Shown here: positions 1 to 6,805 of the stretch, piece after piece
Position numbering within the stretch: the first letter of the stretch is position 1
How the letters are laid out: each line of letters begins with the position of its first letter
Position numbers and translations under genes: made by a program
DNA from: Microbacteriaceae bacterium
GTDB taxonomy: Bacteria; Actinomycetota; Actinomycetes; Actinomycetales; Microbacteriaceae
Direction of reading: 5' to 3'
DNA length: 10,655 bases
NCBI GenBank assembly: GCA_023254555.1
Contig: JALRLI010000034.1
Coordinates: forward strand, 1-10,655
Notes under the pieces: model-generated
Seen by the model: only the letters and a program-made list of their open reading frames with translations
Told to the model about the DNA's origin: nothing
Databases searched by the model: none

Positions 1-1331
1 AGCACTTCAACATTCCGGCATCCACTGTTGATGAAGAGTTCTTTGAAGTGGGCCAGCTTTTTGATGGATCATCCATCCGTGGCTTTGCCAACATCCATGA
101 ATCAGACATGCAGCTGATTCCCGACGTGACCACTGCTTACATCGATCAGTTTCGCCTAGAACGCACGTTGGTCATGGTGTTCGATATTTATAACCCACGC
201 AATGGCGAGATCTATTCGAAAGACCCGCGCCAGGTCGCGAAGAAGGCAGAAAAATATCTCGCGTCGACAGGCATCGCTGACACCGCTTTCTTCGCACCTG
301 AAGCTGAGTTCTATGTCTTCGACGAGGTGCGATATGAAGTGAACGAGCATTCCAGCTTCTACATGATTGACTCGGAAGAGGGTGCCTGGAATTCAGGTCG
401 CAAAGAAGAAGGCGGCAACCTCGGCAACAAAACGCCGTATAAGGGTGGCTACTTTCCAGTGTCACCGGTAGATAAGCAGGCCGACCTTCGTGACGACATG
501 TCTCTGAAGCTGATCGAGGCGGGCTTTCATCTTGAGCGGTCACATCACGAAGTAGGCACCGGTGGCCAAGCTGAGATTAACTACCGCTTCGATACGATGT
601 TGCATGCTGCGGATGACATTTTGAAGTTCAAATACATCATCAAAAACACCGCTGAACAATGGGGCAAGACTGCGACCTTCATGCCGAAACCAATCTTCGG
701 AGACAACGGTTCGGGAATGCACACCCACATGTCACTCTGGAAAAACGGCGAGCCCCTCTTCTACGACGAAAACGGTTACGGAGGCCTGAGTGACCTCGCA
801 CGCTGGTTCATCGGAGGAATCCTCAAGCATGCGCCATCTTTGCTCGCATTCACCAACCCAACAGTGAACAGCTACCACCGCTTGGTGAAAGGCTTCGAGG
901 CGCCCGTAAACCTGGTTTACTCTGCCGGAAACCGTTCTGCCTGCATACGCATCCCAATCACCGGAACGAACCCCAAAGCGAAACGAATCGAGTTCCGCGC
1001 TCCAGACGCCTCGAGCAACCCCTATCTCGCATTCGCAGCACAGCTGATGGCAGGACTCGACGGCATCAAGAATCGTATCGAACCTCATGAGCCGGTCGAT
1101 AAGGATCTGTACGAGCTCCCACCCGAGGAAGCAAAAAACATCCCCCAGGTGCCGGGATCACTCGACGAAGCGCTGAATGCGCTTGAGGCTGACCATGCCT
1201 ACTTACTCGAGGGTGGGGTGTTCACTCAGGAGCTGATTGACACCTGGATTGAGTACAAGCGTGAGAACGAGCTCAAGCCTCTCGCTCAGCGCCCCCATCC
1301 ATACGAGTTTGAGCTCTACTACGGCGTCTAA
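1..1331 (+). CDS. glnA: Glutamine synthetase type I (GlnA1), 5' end missing
   Basis: Makes glutamine from glutamate, ammonia and ATP in the cytoplasm as a dodecamer. The gene is cut by the left edge: its frame is open from base 3, giving 442 residues before TAA at 1329-1331. About 30 N-terminal residues are missing against the usual 470-480. The GTG at 48 is internal, because the sequence before it (HFNIPASTVDEEFF) matches the family. Visible motifs are FDGSSIRGF (ammonium/substrate Asp), the metal-binding AEAEFYVF, HHEVGTGGQAEINY, the FGDNGSGMHTHMS loop, NRSACIRIP and NPYLAF. The adenylylation site is present as DLYELPPEE with the Tyr codon at 1110-1112, which marks a GSI-beta enzyme controlled by GlnE. 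glnE lies convergent 22 bases downstream. The promoter and any GlnR/AmtR-type operator lie outside the window. Identification is near certain. Confidence 0.97.
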   Translation, partial: HFNIPASTVDEEFFEVGQLFDGSSIRGFANIHESDMQLIPDVTTAYIDQFRLERTLVMVFDIYNPRNGEIYSKDPRQVAKKAEKYLASTGIADTAFFAPEAEFYVFDEVRYEVNEHSSFYMIDSEEGAWNSGRKEEGGNLGNKTPYKGGYFPVSPVDKQADLRDDMSLKLIEAGFHLERSHHEVGTGGQAEINYRFDTMLHAADDILKFKYIIKNTAEQWGKTATFMPKPIFGDNGSGMHTHMSLWKNGEPLFYDENGYGGLSDLARWFIGGILKHAPSLLAFTNPTVNSYHRLVKGFEAPVNLVYSAGNRSACIRIPITGTNPKAKRIEFRAPDASSNPYLAFAAQLMAGLDGIKNRIEPHEPVDKDLYELPPEEAKNIPQVPGSLDEALNALEADHAYLLEGGVFTQELIDTWIEYKRENELKPLAQRPHPYEFELYYGV

Positions 1332-1343
1332 CCCGAGGTTCAG

Positions 1344-1386
1344 GAGCCGGCAGCTACAGATTTTCTATCGAGTAGCGAGCCGGCTC
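1344..1386. terminator. Hairpin at the convergent glnA/glnE junction, possible bidirectional terminator
   Basis: Bases 1344-1351 (GAGCCGGC) pair with 1379-1386 (GCCGGCTC), and 1353-1357 (GCTAC) pair with 1372-1376 (GTAGC). This gives a 13-bp, GC-rich stem with a 1-versus-2 base internal loop and a 14-base terminal loop. It starts 12 bases after the glnA stop and contains the glnE stop (1354-1356), so transcripts from either side would fold it. No U-tract follows on either strand, so it is not a canonical intrinsic terminator. U-poor terminator hairpins are accepted in actinobacteria. The function is inferred. Confidence 0.55.
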
Positions 1387-4300
1387 TTCCGGCTTAAACC
1401 CGAAAAAATCTCGCTCGAAAATTGTGCGAGCTTTTCTCGTGGTCGCAAGATAATCCTGCTCCAATTGGCTGGTCATACCTGCGCCGTAACCGAGAATCCT
1501 CGCTAAGCCCTCAAGGTCATTCCTGTCTGTAGGCAGGATGTCAGACGAACGATTCGCCCAGAGCAAGTAAGCCGTGCGAATGCTCGAGGCGAGCATCCAC
1601 GCCTCGCGAAGCATCAGCTCGTCTCCGCGGTCAATCAAATCTAACGCTGCTGCCGATTCAAGTGCCTGCATGCTCGATTGCACGCGTAAAGAGGGATGCT
1701 CGGCTGCGTGCTTGAGTTGGAGTAGCTGCACGAGCCACTCGACATCACTGATTGAACCCTTCCCTAGCTTCAGATGACGTGTTGGATCAGCGCCCTGCGG
1801 AAGGCGCTCCGCCTCTACTCGCGCCTTCAACCTGCGAATTTCACGAATTTGATCGTCGGTGAGTTGAGCCGGATAACGAATTTCGTCAGCCAGTTCGGTG
1901 AATTCAGCGCAGAGCTTTGCGTCACCTATTGCGCACCGGGCTCGGAGTAGAGCCTGAGCTTCCCAGGTGAGTGACCATCTCTCGTAGTAAGCCCGGTAGG
2001 AGTCGAGGCTGCGTACGCGCGGTCCCGATCGTCCCTCTGGCCTGAGCCCGAGATCTATTTCGAGTGGAAGCTTCGGGTCTGCGAAAAGGGAAGACAACTC
2101 CGAGGCGATTTTTTCCGAGAATTTGCTTGCATTCTCTTGTCCTGCACCGGTGTCACGATACACGTACATGAGATCCAAGTCGGAGGAGAGTGAGAGCTCT
2201 CCCCCGCCGAATCGGCCCAGCTCGACAATGGCAAACTCGGTTGCACCCCGTGCACCCGGATAATCCTCGTCGTCGAGTTCACCGCGAACCGTCTCGAGTA
2301 CAACACCAAGCAACGCCCGGTACAGATTCGAGAGACCAACTGACACCTGGGCGATTGTAAGTACGTCGGTGAGAGACCCCATTGCCAACCTCAGCACCTC
2401 ACGTCGTCTCACTTGGAGAAGGTGAGGCATAGCGGTGCGAATCGGTGCGTGCCGTTTCGCTAGTGCTACCAACTCGTCAGTGAGTTCTTGTTCACTTAAG
2501 ATCGTGAGGTCTTCGTCGCCCTCGAGCCAAGACACTGCTTCGGGGATTGACTCGAGCAATTCTCCGACGAATTTTGATCCTGAAAGAAGTTGGGTAAGTC
2601 GCAACGCGGCTCCAGAACCATCACGCAACAAGCGGAGATACCAGGGCGTATCGGCCAGGCTGTCACTGACGCGCCTAAATGACAGGAGCCCGTAGTCGGG
2701 ATCGGCCCCCTCACTGAGCCACGCAAGAATAATTGGGAGAAGATTTCGCTGGATGGTTGCCCGTCGAGACATTCCCTTTGACAGCGCAGCGATGTGTGAC
2801 AGCGCTCCGGTTGCATCCTTGAACCCGATGGCGCGCAATCGATCTGACGCTTGCTCACCCGTGAGTGTGGTGCCGGATTCGCCGATGGCGGCAGCTGCGA
2901 GAAGGAGCGGTGCATAGAAGATCTTCAGGTGCAGTTGTCTGACCCGTTCTTTTGTATCTTCCCAGATGTGAATGAACTCTTCAGCATTGGTTCCGATTGC
3001 GCTTGCGCGCGAGAGCCAGCGCAGGTCTTCAGGGTTATTGGGTACCAAGGCCGTACGGCGCAAATCGCGCAGCTGCAAGCGATGTTCGATGACGCGCAGT
3101 CGACGATATGCTTCTGACAATTCAGCCGCGTCCGCGCGCGCGATGAATCCCCCTGCAGAGAGTTCATCGATTGCGGTGAGGGTGGCTGCCGAACGGATTG
3201 CTTCGGTCTGTTGGCCGTGCACGAGCTGAAGAAGTTGGACCGTGAACTCGACGTCTCGAAGCCCGCCAGGACCAAGCTTAATCTGAAATTCAACTTCATC
3301 CGTCGGTATGTTTTGCATGACCCGTTCACGCATGCTGCGAGCAGAATCAACAAAGTTCGTGCGTGACGCGCTCGTCCAGACGAGCGGTCGTGTCGAAGAA
3401 ACGTAGGATTCACCGAGTTCACGATCACCCGCAATCGCACGCGCCTTCAAGAGAGCCTGAAACTCCCAGCTCTTTGCCCACCGGTCGTAGTACGCGAGAT
3501 GCGATGCGAGTGTGCGAACCAGAGGGCCTTGTTTGCCCTCGGGGCGTAGGTTCGGATCGACCTGCCAAAGTGCTGGCTCACTGGCTGGATCGTGAATAGC
3601 ACGCATCATCTCTGTCGCGATTCGAGACGCACACGCAATCGCGTCATCTGGACTGAGCATGTTCTCATCGGCAGTTTCCGCAACGAAAATGACGTCCACA
3701 TCTGAAACATAGTTGAGCTCACGTGCACCGCATTTACCCATGGCGATTACTGCGAGTTTGGTAAGGGATACCTGCTCAGCCGTGAATTTTTTACCGACTC
3801 CAGAATCGAGAGTCACGGTTCTGCGACCGATTGCCAAACCTGCTTCGAGTGTGGCTCCCGCCAGGTCTGAGAGCGCACGCGCCACTTCAGGAAAGACTTC
3901 AGTTGCAGATTCTGCAAGCAAGTCATATCTGCAAATCTCAAGCAGGAGTCGGCGATATTGTCGACGCATGAGCACCCATGCGTCCTCGCCCTCAGCAGTT
4001 GCAACTGGTTGATAATCGACAGGGTTAGCGCCAACGCTGGCGAGCAACAGCGTGCTATACGCATCGGAATCTCGCAGTGGTCGAACCTCTTGAGAGGAGA
4101 GCGTTTCCACACACTCTGGTTCGCGCTTGAGAAATTCTGCGAGTCCATTCGAAGCACCCAGTACCTTTGCGAGCGTATTGCGCAGAGACTCGCGTGAACG
4201 GAAATTCGCGGCTGTCAGCACGCCTGAATTATCCCTAGCGATATCGAGTAAGTGCCCCAGTGCACGATCTGGGTCGGCTGCCCGCGCCAAACACGAAATC

Positions 4301-4416
4301 AGTTCATCGCGTGAAACGCTTGAGATAATCTCGAGCTCATCAATCCGTGCTGATGCTGTGCTCAGGTCACTGAAACCTGCTTTCGCCAGCTGTGAGAGCG
4401 GATTCGAGCGCTGCAT
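1354..4416 (-). CDS. glnE: Bifunctional glutamine synthetase adenylyltransferase / adenylyl-removing enzyme
   Basis: Adds AMP to, and removes it from, the regulatory tyrosine of GlnA, so tuning glutamine synthesis to nitrogen status. At 1020 residues it is full length for the family. It contains two related nucleotidyltransferase halves. The N-terminal half has GARELNYVSDVDVIFV, with the metal-binding DxD at D239/D241, followed by the DPNLRPEGKQGPL segment near 287-299. The C-terminal half has GRFGGGELSLSSDLDLMYV, with D746/D748, followed by LGLRPEGRSGPR near 789-800. By homology the N-terminal half is the removase and the C-terminal half the transferase. Both catalytic pairs are intact. The ATG at 4416 is 10 bases downstream of the glnA2 stop and has no good Shine-Dalgarno sequence, so translation is probably coupled to glnA2. 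Its target glnA is convergent. Identification is near certain. Confidence 0.97.
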   Translation of the reverse strand: MQRSNPLSQLAKAGFSDLSTASARIDELEIISSVSRDELISCLARAADPDRALGHLLDIARDNSGVLTAANFRSRESLRNTLAKVLGASNGLAEFLKREPECVETLSSQEVRPLRDSDAYSTLLLASVGANPVDYQPVATAEGEDAWVLMRRQYRRLLLEICRYDLLAESATEVFPEVARALSDLAGATLEAGLAIGRRTVTLDSGVGKKFTAEQVSLTKLAVIAMGKCGARELNYVSDVDVIFVAETADENMLSPDDAIACASRIATEMMRAIHDPASEPALWQVDPNLRPEGKQGPLVRTLASHLAYYDRWAKSWEFQALLKARAIAGDRELGESYVSSTRPLVWTSASRTNFVDSARSMRERVMQNIPTDEVEFQIKLGPGGLRDVEFTVQLLQLVHGQQTEAIRSAATLTAIDELSAGGFIARADAAELSEAYRRLRVIEHRLQLRDLRRTALVPNNPEDLRWLSRASAIGTNAEEFIHIWEDTKERVRQLHLKIFYAPLLLAAAAIGESGTTLTGEQASDRLRAIGFKDATGALSHIAALSKGMSRRATIQRNLLPIILAWLSEGADPDYGLLSFRRVSDSLADTPWYLRLLRDGSGAALRLTQLLSGSKFVGELLESIPEAVSWLEGDEDLTILSEQELTDELVALAKRHAPIRTAMPHLLQVRRREVLRLAMGSLTDVLTIAQVSVGLSNLYRALLGVVLETVRGELDDEDYPGARGATEFAIVELGRFGGGELSLSSDLDLMYVYRDTGAGQENASKFSEKIASELSSLFADPKLPLEIDLGLRPEGRSGPRVRSLDSYRAYYERWSLTWEAQALLRARCAIGDAKLCAEFTELADEIRYPAQLTDDQIREIRRLKARVEAERLPQGADPTRHLKLGKGSISDVEWLVQLLQLKHAAEHPSLRVQSSMQALESAAALDLIDRGDELMLREAWMLASSIRTAYLLWANRSSDILPTDRNDLEGLARILGYGAGMTSQLEQDYLATTRKARTIFERDFFGFKPEEPARYSIENL

Positions 4417-4426
4417 TGAACTCGCG

Positions 4427-5764
4427 CTAGAGAACGCTCAGCAGAGAGTTCAGCTCGAATGGTGTCACTTGCTGACGATAGCGACGCACCTCGTCGCTCT
4501 TGTTCCGGATCGAGTACGCGAACACTTCTTCGCCGAGGGTTTCGGCAACCAATTCAGAGCGCTGCATCACTGCCAGCGCATGATCAAGACTCGTAGGCAA
4601 CGGATCGTACCCGAGAGCGCGACGCTCGTGATCGGTCAACTCCCACACGTTGTCTTCGGCTTCTGCTGGCAACTCATAATCGTTTTCGATGCCCTTCAAA
4701 CCAGCGGCGAGGAGCACTGAGAACGCTAGGTATGGGTTAGCTGCACTATCCATCCCTCTGAACTCCACGCGAGCGCTCTGGCCCTTATTCGGCTTGAACA
4801 TGGGAACACGTACCAGGGCGGAACGATTGTTATGGCCCCAGCAGACAAAGGATGGCGCTTCACCTCCGCCCCAGAGCCGCTTGTATGAATTCACATACTG
4901 ATTTGTAACCGCGGTGATCTCTGGTGCGTGCTTAAGCAGGCCAGCAACGAACGCACGACCTGTCTTCGAGAGCTGATGCCTGGCTGCGGGGTCGTAGAAC
5001 GCATTCGTGTCACCCTCAAAGAGCGACAGGTGAGTGTGCATCCCTGAGCCCGGCTGGTCCGAGAAGGGCTTTGGCATGAAGGTAGCGTGCACTCCCTGAC
5101 TAATCGCTACCTCCTTGACGACGGTTCTGAAGGTCATGATGTTGTCGGCGGTGGTCAAGGCATCTGCATATCGCAAATCGATCTCGTTTTGACCGTGGCC
5201 AGCTTCGTGGTGGCTGAACTCCACCGATATGCCCAAATCCTCAAGCGTTCTCACGCTCTGGCGTCTGAAATCGTGTGCGGTTCCACCAGCAACGTTGTCA
5301 AAGTATCCAGCGCGGTCAACAGGCACGGGGCCGCCGTTTTCCGTATCAGCTGACTTGAGGAGATAAAACTCGATTTCGGGATGCGTGTAAAACGTGAATC
5401 CCATGTCTGCGGCTTTGGCCAGCGATCTTTTAAGCACGTTACGCGGGTCTGACACCGCCGGCTCACCATTCGGGGTGGTGATGTCACAGAACATGCGTGC
5501 GGTCGGGTCGATGTTTCCGCGCCAAGGAAGAATTTGAAATGTTGACGGGTCAGGGAACGCCAGTAAATCAGACTCAGACGTTCGAGTGAATCCCTCGATC
5601 GCAGATCCATCAAAGCCAATGCCCTCTGTAAACGCACCCTCTACTTCCGCGGGTGCGAGAGCTACGGATTTGAGTGTGCCAACGACATCTGTGAACCAGA
5701 GGCGCACGAACTTAACGCCGCGCTCTTCGATGGTTCTTAGAACGAAATCTCGCTGCTTATTCAC
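4427..5764 (-). CDS. glnA2: Glutamine synthetase-like protein GlnA2 (no adenylylation tyrosine)
   Basis: A 445-residue GSI-fold enzyme matching actinobacterial GlnA2. Motifs are FDGSAIEGF (51-59), HPEIEFYLL (E130, E132), HHEAGHGQNEID (185-196), GSGMHTHLS (239-247), NNRSALVRVP (312-321) and NPYLAF (343-348). Where GlnA1 has DLYELPPEE, this protein has NVWELTDHE, with Trp374 in place of the modified Tyr, so GlnE should not regulate it. Family knowledge leaves the substrate open: some GlnA2 proteins make glutamine poorly, and Streptomyces GlnA paralogues include gamma-glutamylpolyamine synthetases. The active-site motifs argue for a working ligase. The start is GTG, chosen because MNKQRDFVLRTIEERG matches the family N-terminus and AAGGG sits 7 bases upstream. 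It is the middle gene of a minus-strand run with the small SPOR-like gene and glnE. Confidence 0.93.
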   Translation of the reverse strand: MNKQRDFVLRTIEERGVKFVRLWFTDVVGTLKSVALAPAEVEGAFTEGIGFDGSAIEGFTRTSESDLLAFPDPSTFQILPWRGNIDPTARMFCDITTPNGEPAVSDPRNVLKRSLAKAADMGFTFYTHPEIEFYLLKSADTENGGPVPVDRAGYFDNVAGGTAHDFRRQSVRTLEDLGISVEFSHHEAGHGQNEIDLRYADALTTADNIMTFRTVVKEVAISQGVHATFMPKPFSDQPGSGMHTHLSLFEGDTNAFYDPAARHQLSKTGRAFVAGLLKHAPEITAVTNQYVNSYKRLWGGGEAPSFVCWGHNNRSALVRVPMFKPNKGQSARVEFRGMDSAANPYLAFSVLLAAGLKGIENDYELPAEAEDNVWELTDHERRALGYDPLPTSLDHALAVMQRSELVAETLGEEVFAYSIRNKSDEVRRYRQQVTPFELNSLLSVL

Positions 5765-5771
5765 GCTCGTG

Positions 5772-5776
5772 CCCTT
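5772..5776 (-). promoter_or_regulatory. Ribosome binding site of glnA2
   Basis: AAGGG on the minus strand lies 7 bases before the GTG at 5764. It supports that GTG over any downstream start. The next gene, glnE, has no comparable site. Confidence 0.6.
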
Positions 5777-5793
5777 CTCGAACAGTCAAAGAC

Positions 5794-5982
5794 TTACCAG
5801 TCTTCGCGTTCTTCTTCTTTAGCCCAGTGCTCGCCCTTTTCTTTAACAATTTCTGGCGCGCGAGCGGCTTCTTCAGCCGTAGCAAAAGGGCCAATTCGAT
5901 AGATGGCAAGCGACTGCTGCCCCTCTTCTACCTCGCCGGTATGAGTGTTGTACCAGTACTTGAGTTCGCCGTTGTCAGACAT
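5794..5982 (-). CDS. Small SPOR-like domain protein
   Basis: A 62-residue acidic, soluble-looking protein with no signal peptide or membrane segment. Residues 8-18 (KYWYNTHTGEV) resemble the opening of short actinobacterial proteins often named SPOR domain-containing. GPFATAEEAARA, near residues 32-43, resembles the second half of a SPOR repeat. The C-terminal tail is rich in Lys and Glu. True SPOR domains bind denuded peptidoglycan glycans and are about 70-75 residues long with an export signal, which this lacks, so a cell-wall role is doubtful. The gene lies 29 bases upstream of glnA2 in the same direction and is probably cotranscribed with it. Its start context is weak: only TAGG lies about 9 bases upstream. 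The codon-level match to a known small family makes it a real gene, but the function is unknown. Confidence 0.75.
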   Translation of the reverse strand: MSDNGELKYWYNTHTGEVEEGQQSLAIYRIGPFATAEEAARAPEIVKEKGEHWAKEEEREDW

Positions 5983-6026
5983 ACATAAAGCCTATTCGAT
6001 AAAGCATCTGCATAGTGACCGAAGAG

Positions 6027-6377
6027 GTGAATGGGCCGGATCATACGCCGGGTTCTGTTCGCTTGCGCGTGGTGATCATCTCTCTCGGAGTATCGTTGCC
6101 GATACCCTCCAGCGGTCTACCCGAAAGCTAAGCGGGCCGCCTCAACGCTTTCTGCCTGACCTTGCTCCAAATGAGGTTTACCTAGCCAACCGTGTCACCA
6201 CGATTGCTGGTGGTCTCTTACACCACCGTTTCAGCCTTACCACCGAAGTGGCGGTCTACTCTCTGTTGCACTTTCTCGCGGGTTACCCCGGGTGGGTGTT
6301 ACCCACCATTTTGCCCTTTGGAGCCCGGACGTTCCTCGACGCCAAGTGACGTCGCGATCACCTCACCGACCCATTCG
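6027..6377 (-). ncRNA. rnpB: RNase P RNA (M1 RNA, bacterial type A)
   Basis: This is the catalytic RNA that trims the 5' leaders of precursor tRNAs with the RnpA protein. Read on the minus strand, it shows the conserved blocks in order: GAGGAACGTCCGGGCTCC (6320-6337), AGTGCAACAGAGAGT (6258-6272), the GTAAGGCTGAAACGG and GTAAGAGACCACC segments, GGAGCAAGGTC, a GGGTAGACCGC segment matching the L15 loop that binds the tRNA CCA end, AGATGATCACC, and ACAGAACCCGGCG (6046-6058). Helix P1 closes the molecule: 6368-6376 (GAATGGGTC on the minus strand) pairs with 6029-6037 (GGCCCATTC), including one G-U pair. That sets both ends to within a few bases. The RNA starts about 9 bases after the rnhA stop. 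No clear terminator follows in the 45 bases before the next gene. Reading frames on the opposite strand here are not genes. Confidence 0.97.
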
Positions 6378-6382
6378 AGACA

Positions 6383-6388
6383 AATTTA
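6383..6388 (-). promoter_or_regulatory. Candidate -10 element for rnpB
   Basis: TAAATT on the minus strand matches TATAAT at four positions, including the first two and the last. It lies so that +1, 7 bases downstream, would be base 6376, the first G of helix P1. It includes the rnhA stop codon TAA. I find no convincing -35 hexamer 16-18 bases upstream. The alternative is processing of rnpB out of a nif3-rnhA transcript. Confidence 0.35.
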
Positions 6389-6805
6389 CACCTCGAAGCT
6401 CTGCTTAGCATCCATCGCCTTGTTCGCAAGCGCATCAGCTAAAGCATTTTTCTCTCGGGGAATCCACTCAAAAGTCACCGGATTGGCACCGATAACCTCG
6501 AACGCTTGCCTGGCGAGAACTTGCATGTCTGGGTGCTTGATTTTCCAGTTTCCAGCCATTTGCTCGATTACGAGTTTGGAGTCCATTTGCACGTGGATGC
6601 GCGCGCCCTCATCAAGCTCATACGCTTTGCGCAGCCCCGCAATCAGCCCATGGTATTCGGCAACGTTGTTAGTTGCGGTTCCCACGAAGACGGCTACTTC
6701 TGCGAGCACCTCACCCGTTGCGCCATCAGTGACAACGGCGCCAGATCCTGCGATTCCCGGATTTCCTCGCGATCCGCCGTCAGCCTGAATCAAGAAATCT
6801 CTCAC
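6386..6805 (-). CDS. Ribonuclease HI family protein, single domain
   Basis: Predicted to cut the RNA strand of RNA-DNA hybrids, such as R-loops and misincorporated ribonucleotide stretches. It has 139 residues and the RNase H fold motifs: QADGGSRGNPG (D9), NNVAEYHGL (E50), VQMDSKLVIEQM (D75) and KNALADALANKAM (D124), a complete four-carboxylate site. There are only 48 residues between D75 and D124, so the basic handle of E. coli RNase HI and its loop histidine are absent. This is the compact type seen in other actinobacteria. In M. tuberculosis the relative Rv2228c carries a C-terminal phosphatase domain, and here there is none. The GTG start at 6805 is chosen because it forms a GTGA overlap with the upstream gene's stop and places the first beta strand correctly. 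An upstream ATG at 6853 would add 16 unrelated residues. Confidence 0.92.
   Translation of the reverse strand: MRDFLIQADGGSRGNPGIAGSGAVVTDGATGEVLAEVAVFVGTATNNVAEYHGLIAGLRKAYELDEGARIHVQMDSKLVIEQMAGNWKIKHPDMQVLARQAFEVIGANPVTFEWIPREKNALADALANKAMDAKQSFEV

Noticed and set aside
2925..3440. Open frame of 171 codons on the minus strand inside glnE
   Set aside because: It is another frame of glnE, whose own frame encodes uninterrupted family motifs.
4127..4720. Open frame of 197 codons on the plus strand
   Set aside because: It is antisense to the glnE start and the glnA2 end, both strongly supported; there is no family resemblance.
5989..5994. TAGGCT as a leaderless -10 for the small SPOR-like gene
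   Set aside because: The spacing to the ATG is right, but only three bases match the consensus and no -35 is seen; too weak to list.
5983..6026. Search for an intrinsic terminator after rnpB
   Set aside because: Only 2-4 bp stems can be drawn (for example GCAT repeats) and no U-tract follows; no terminator can be supported.
5945..6349. Open frame of 134 codons on the plus strand
   Set aside because: It lies antisense across rnpB, whose conserved blocks and P1 pairing explain the sequence; the protein resembles nothing.
6192..6788. Open frame of 198 codons on the plus strand
   Set aside because: It is antisense to rnpB and rnhA; its Ser/Thr/Ala-rich composition is typical of a shadow frame.
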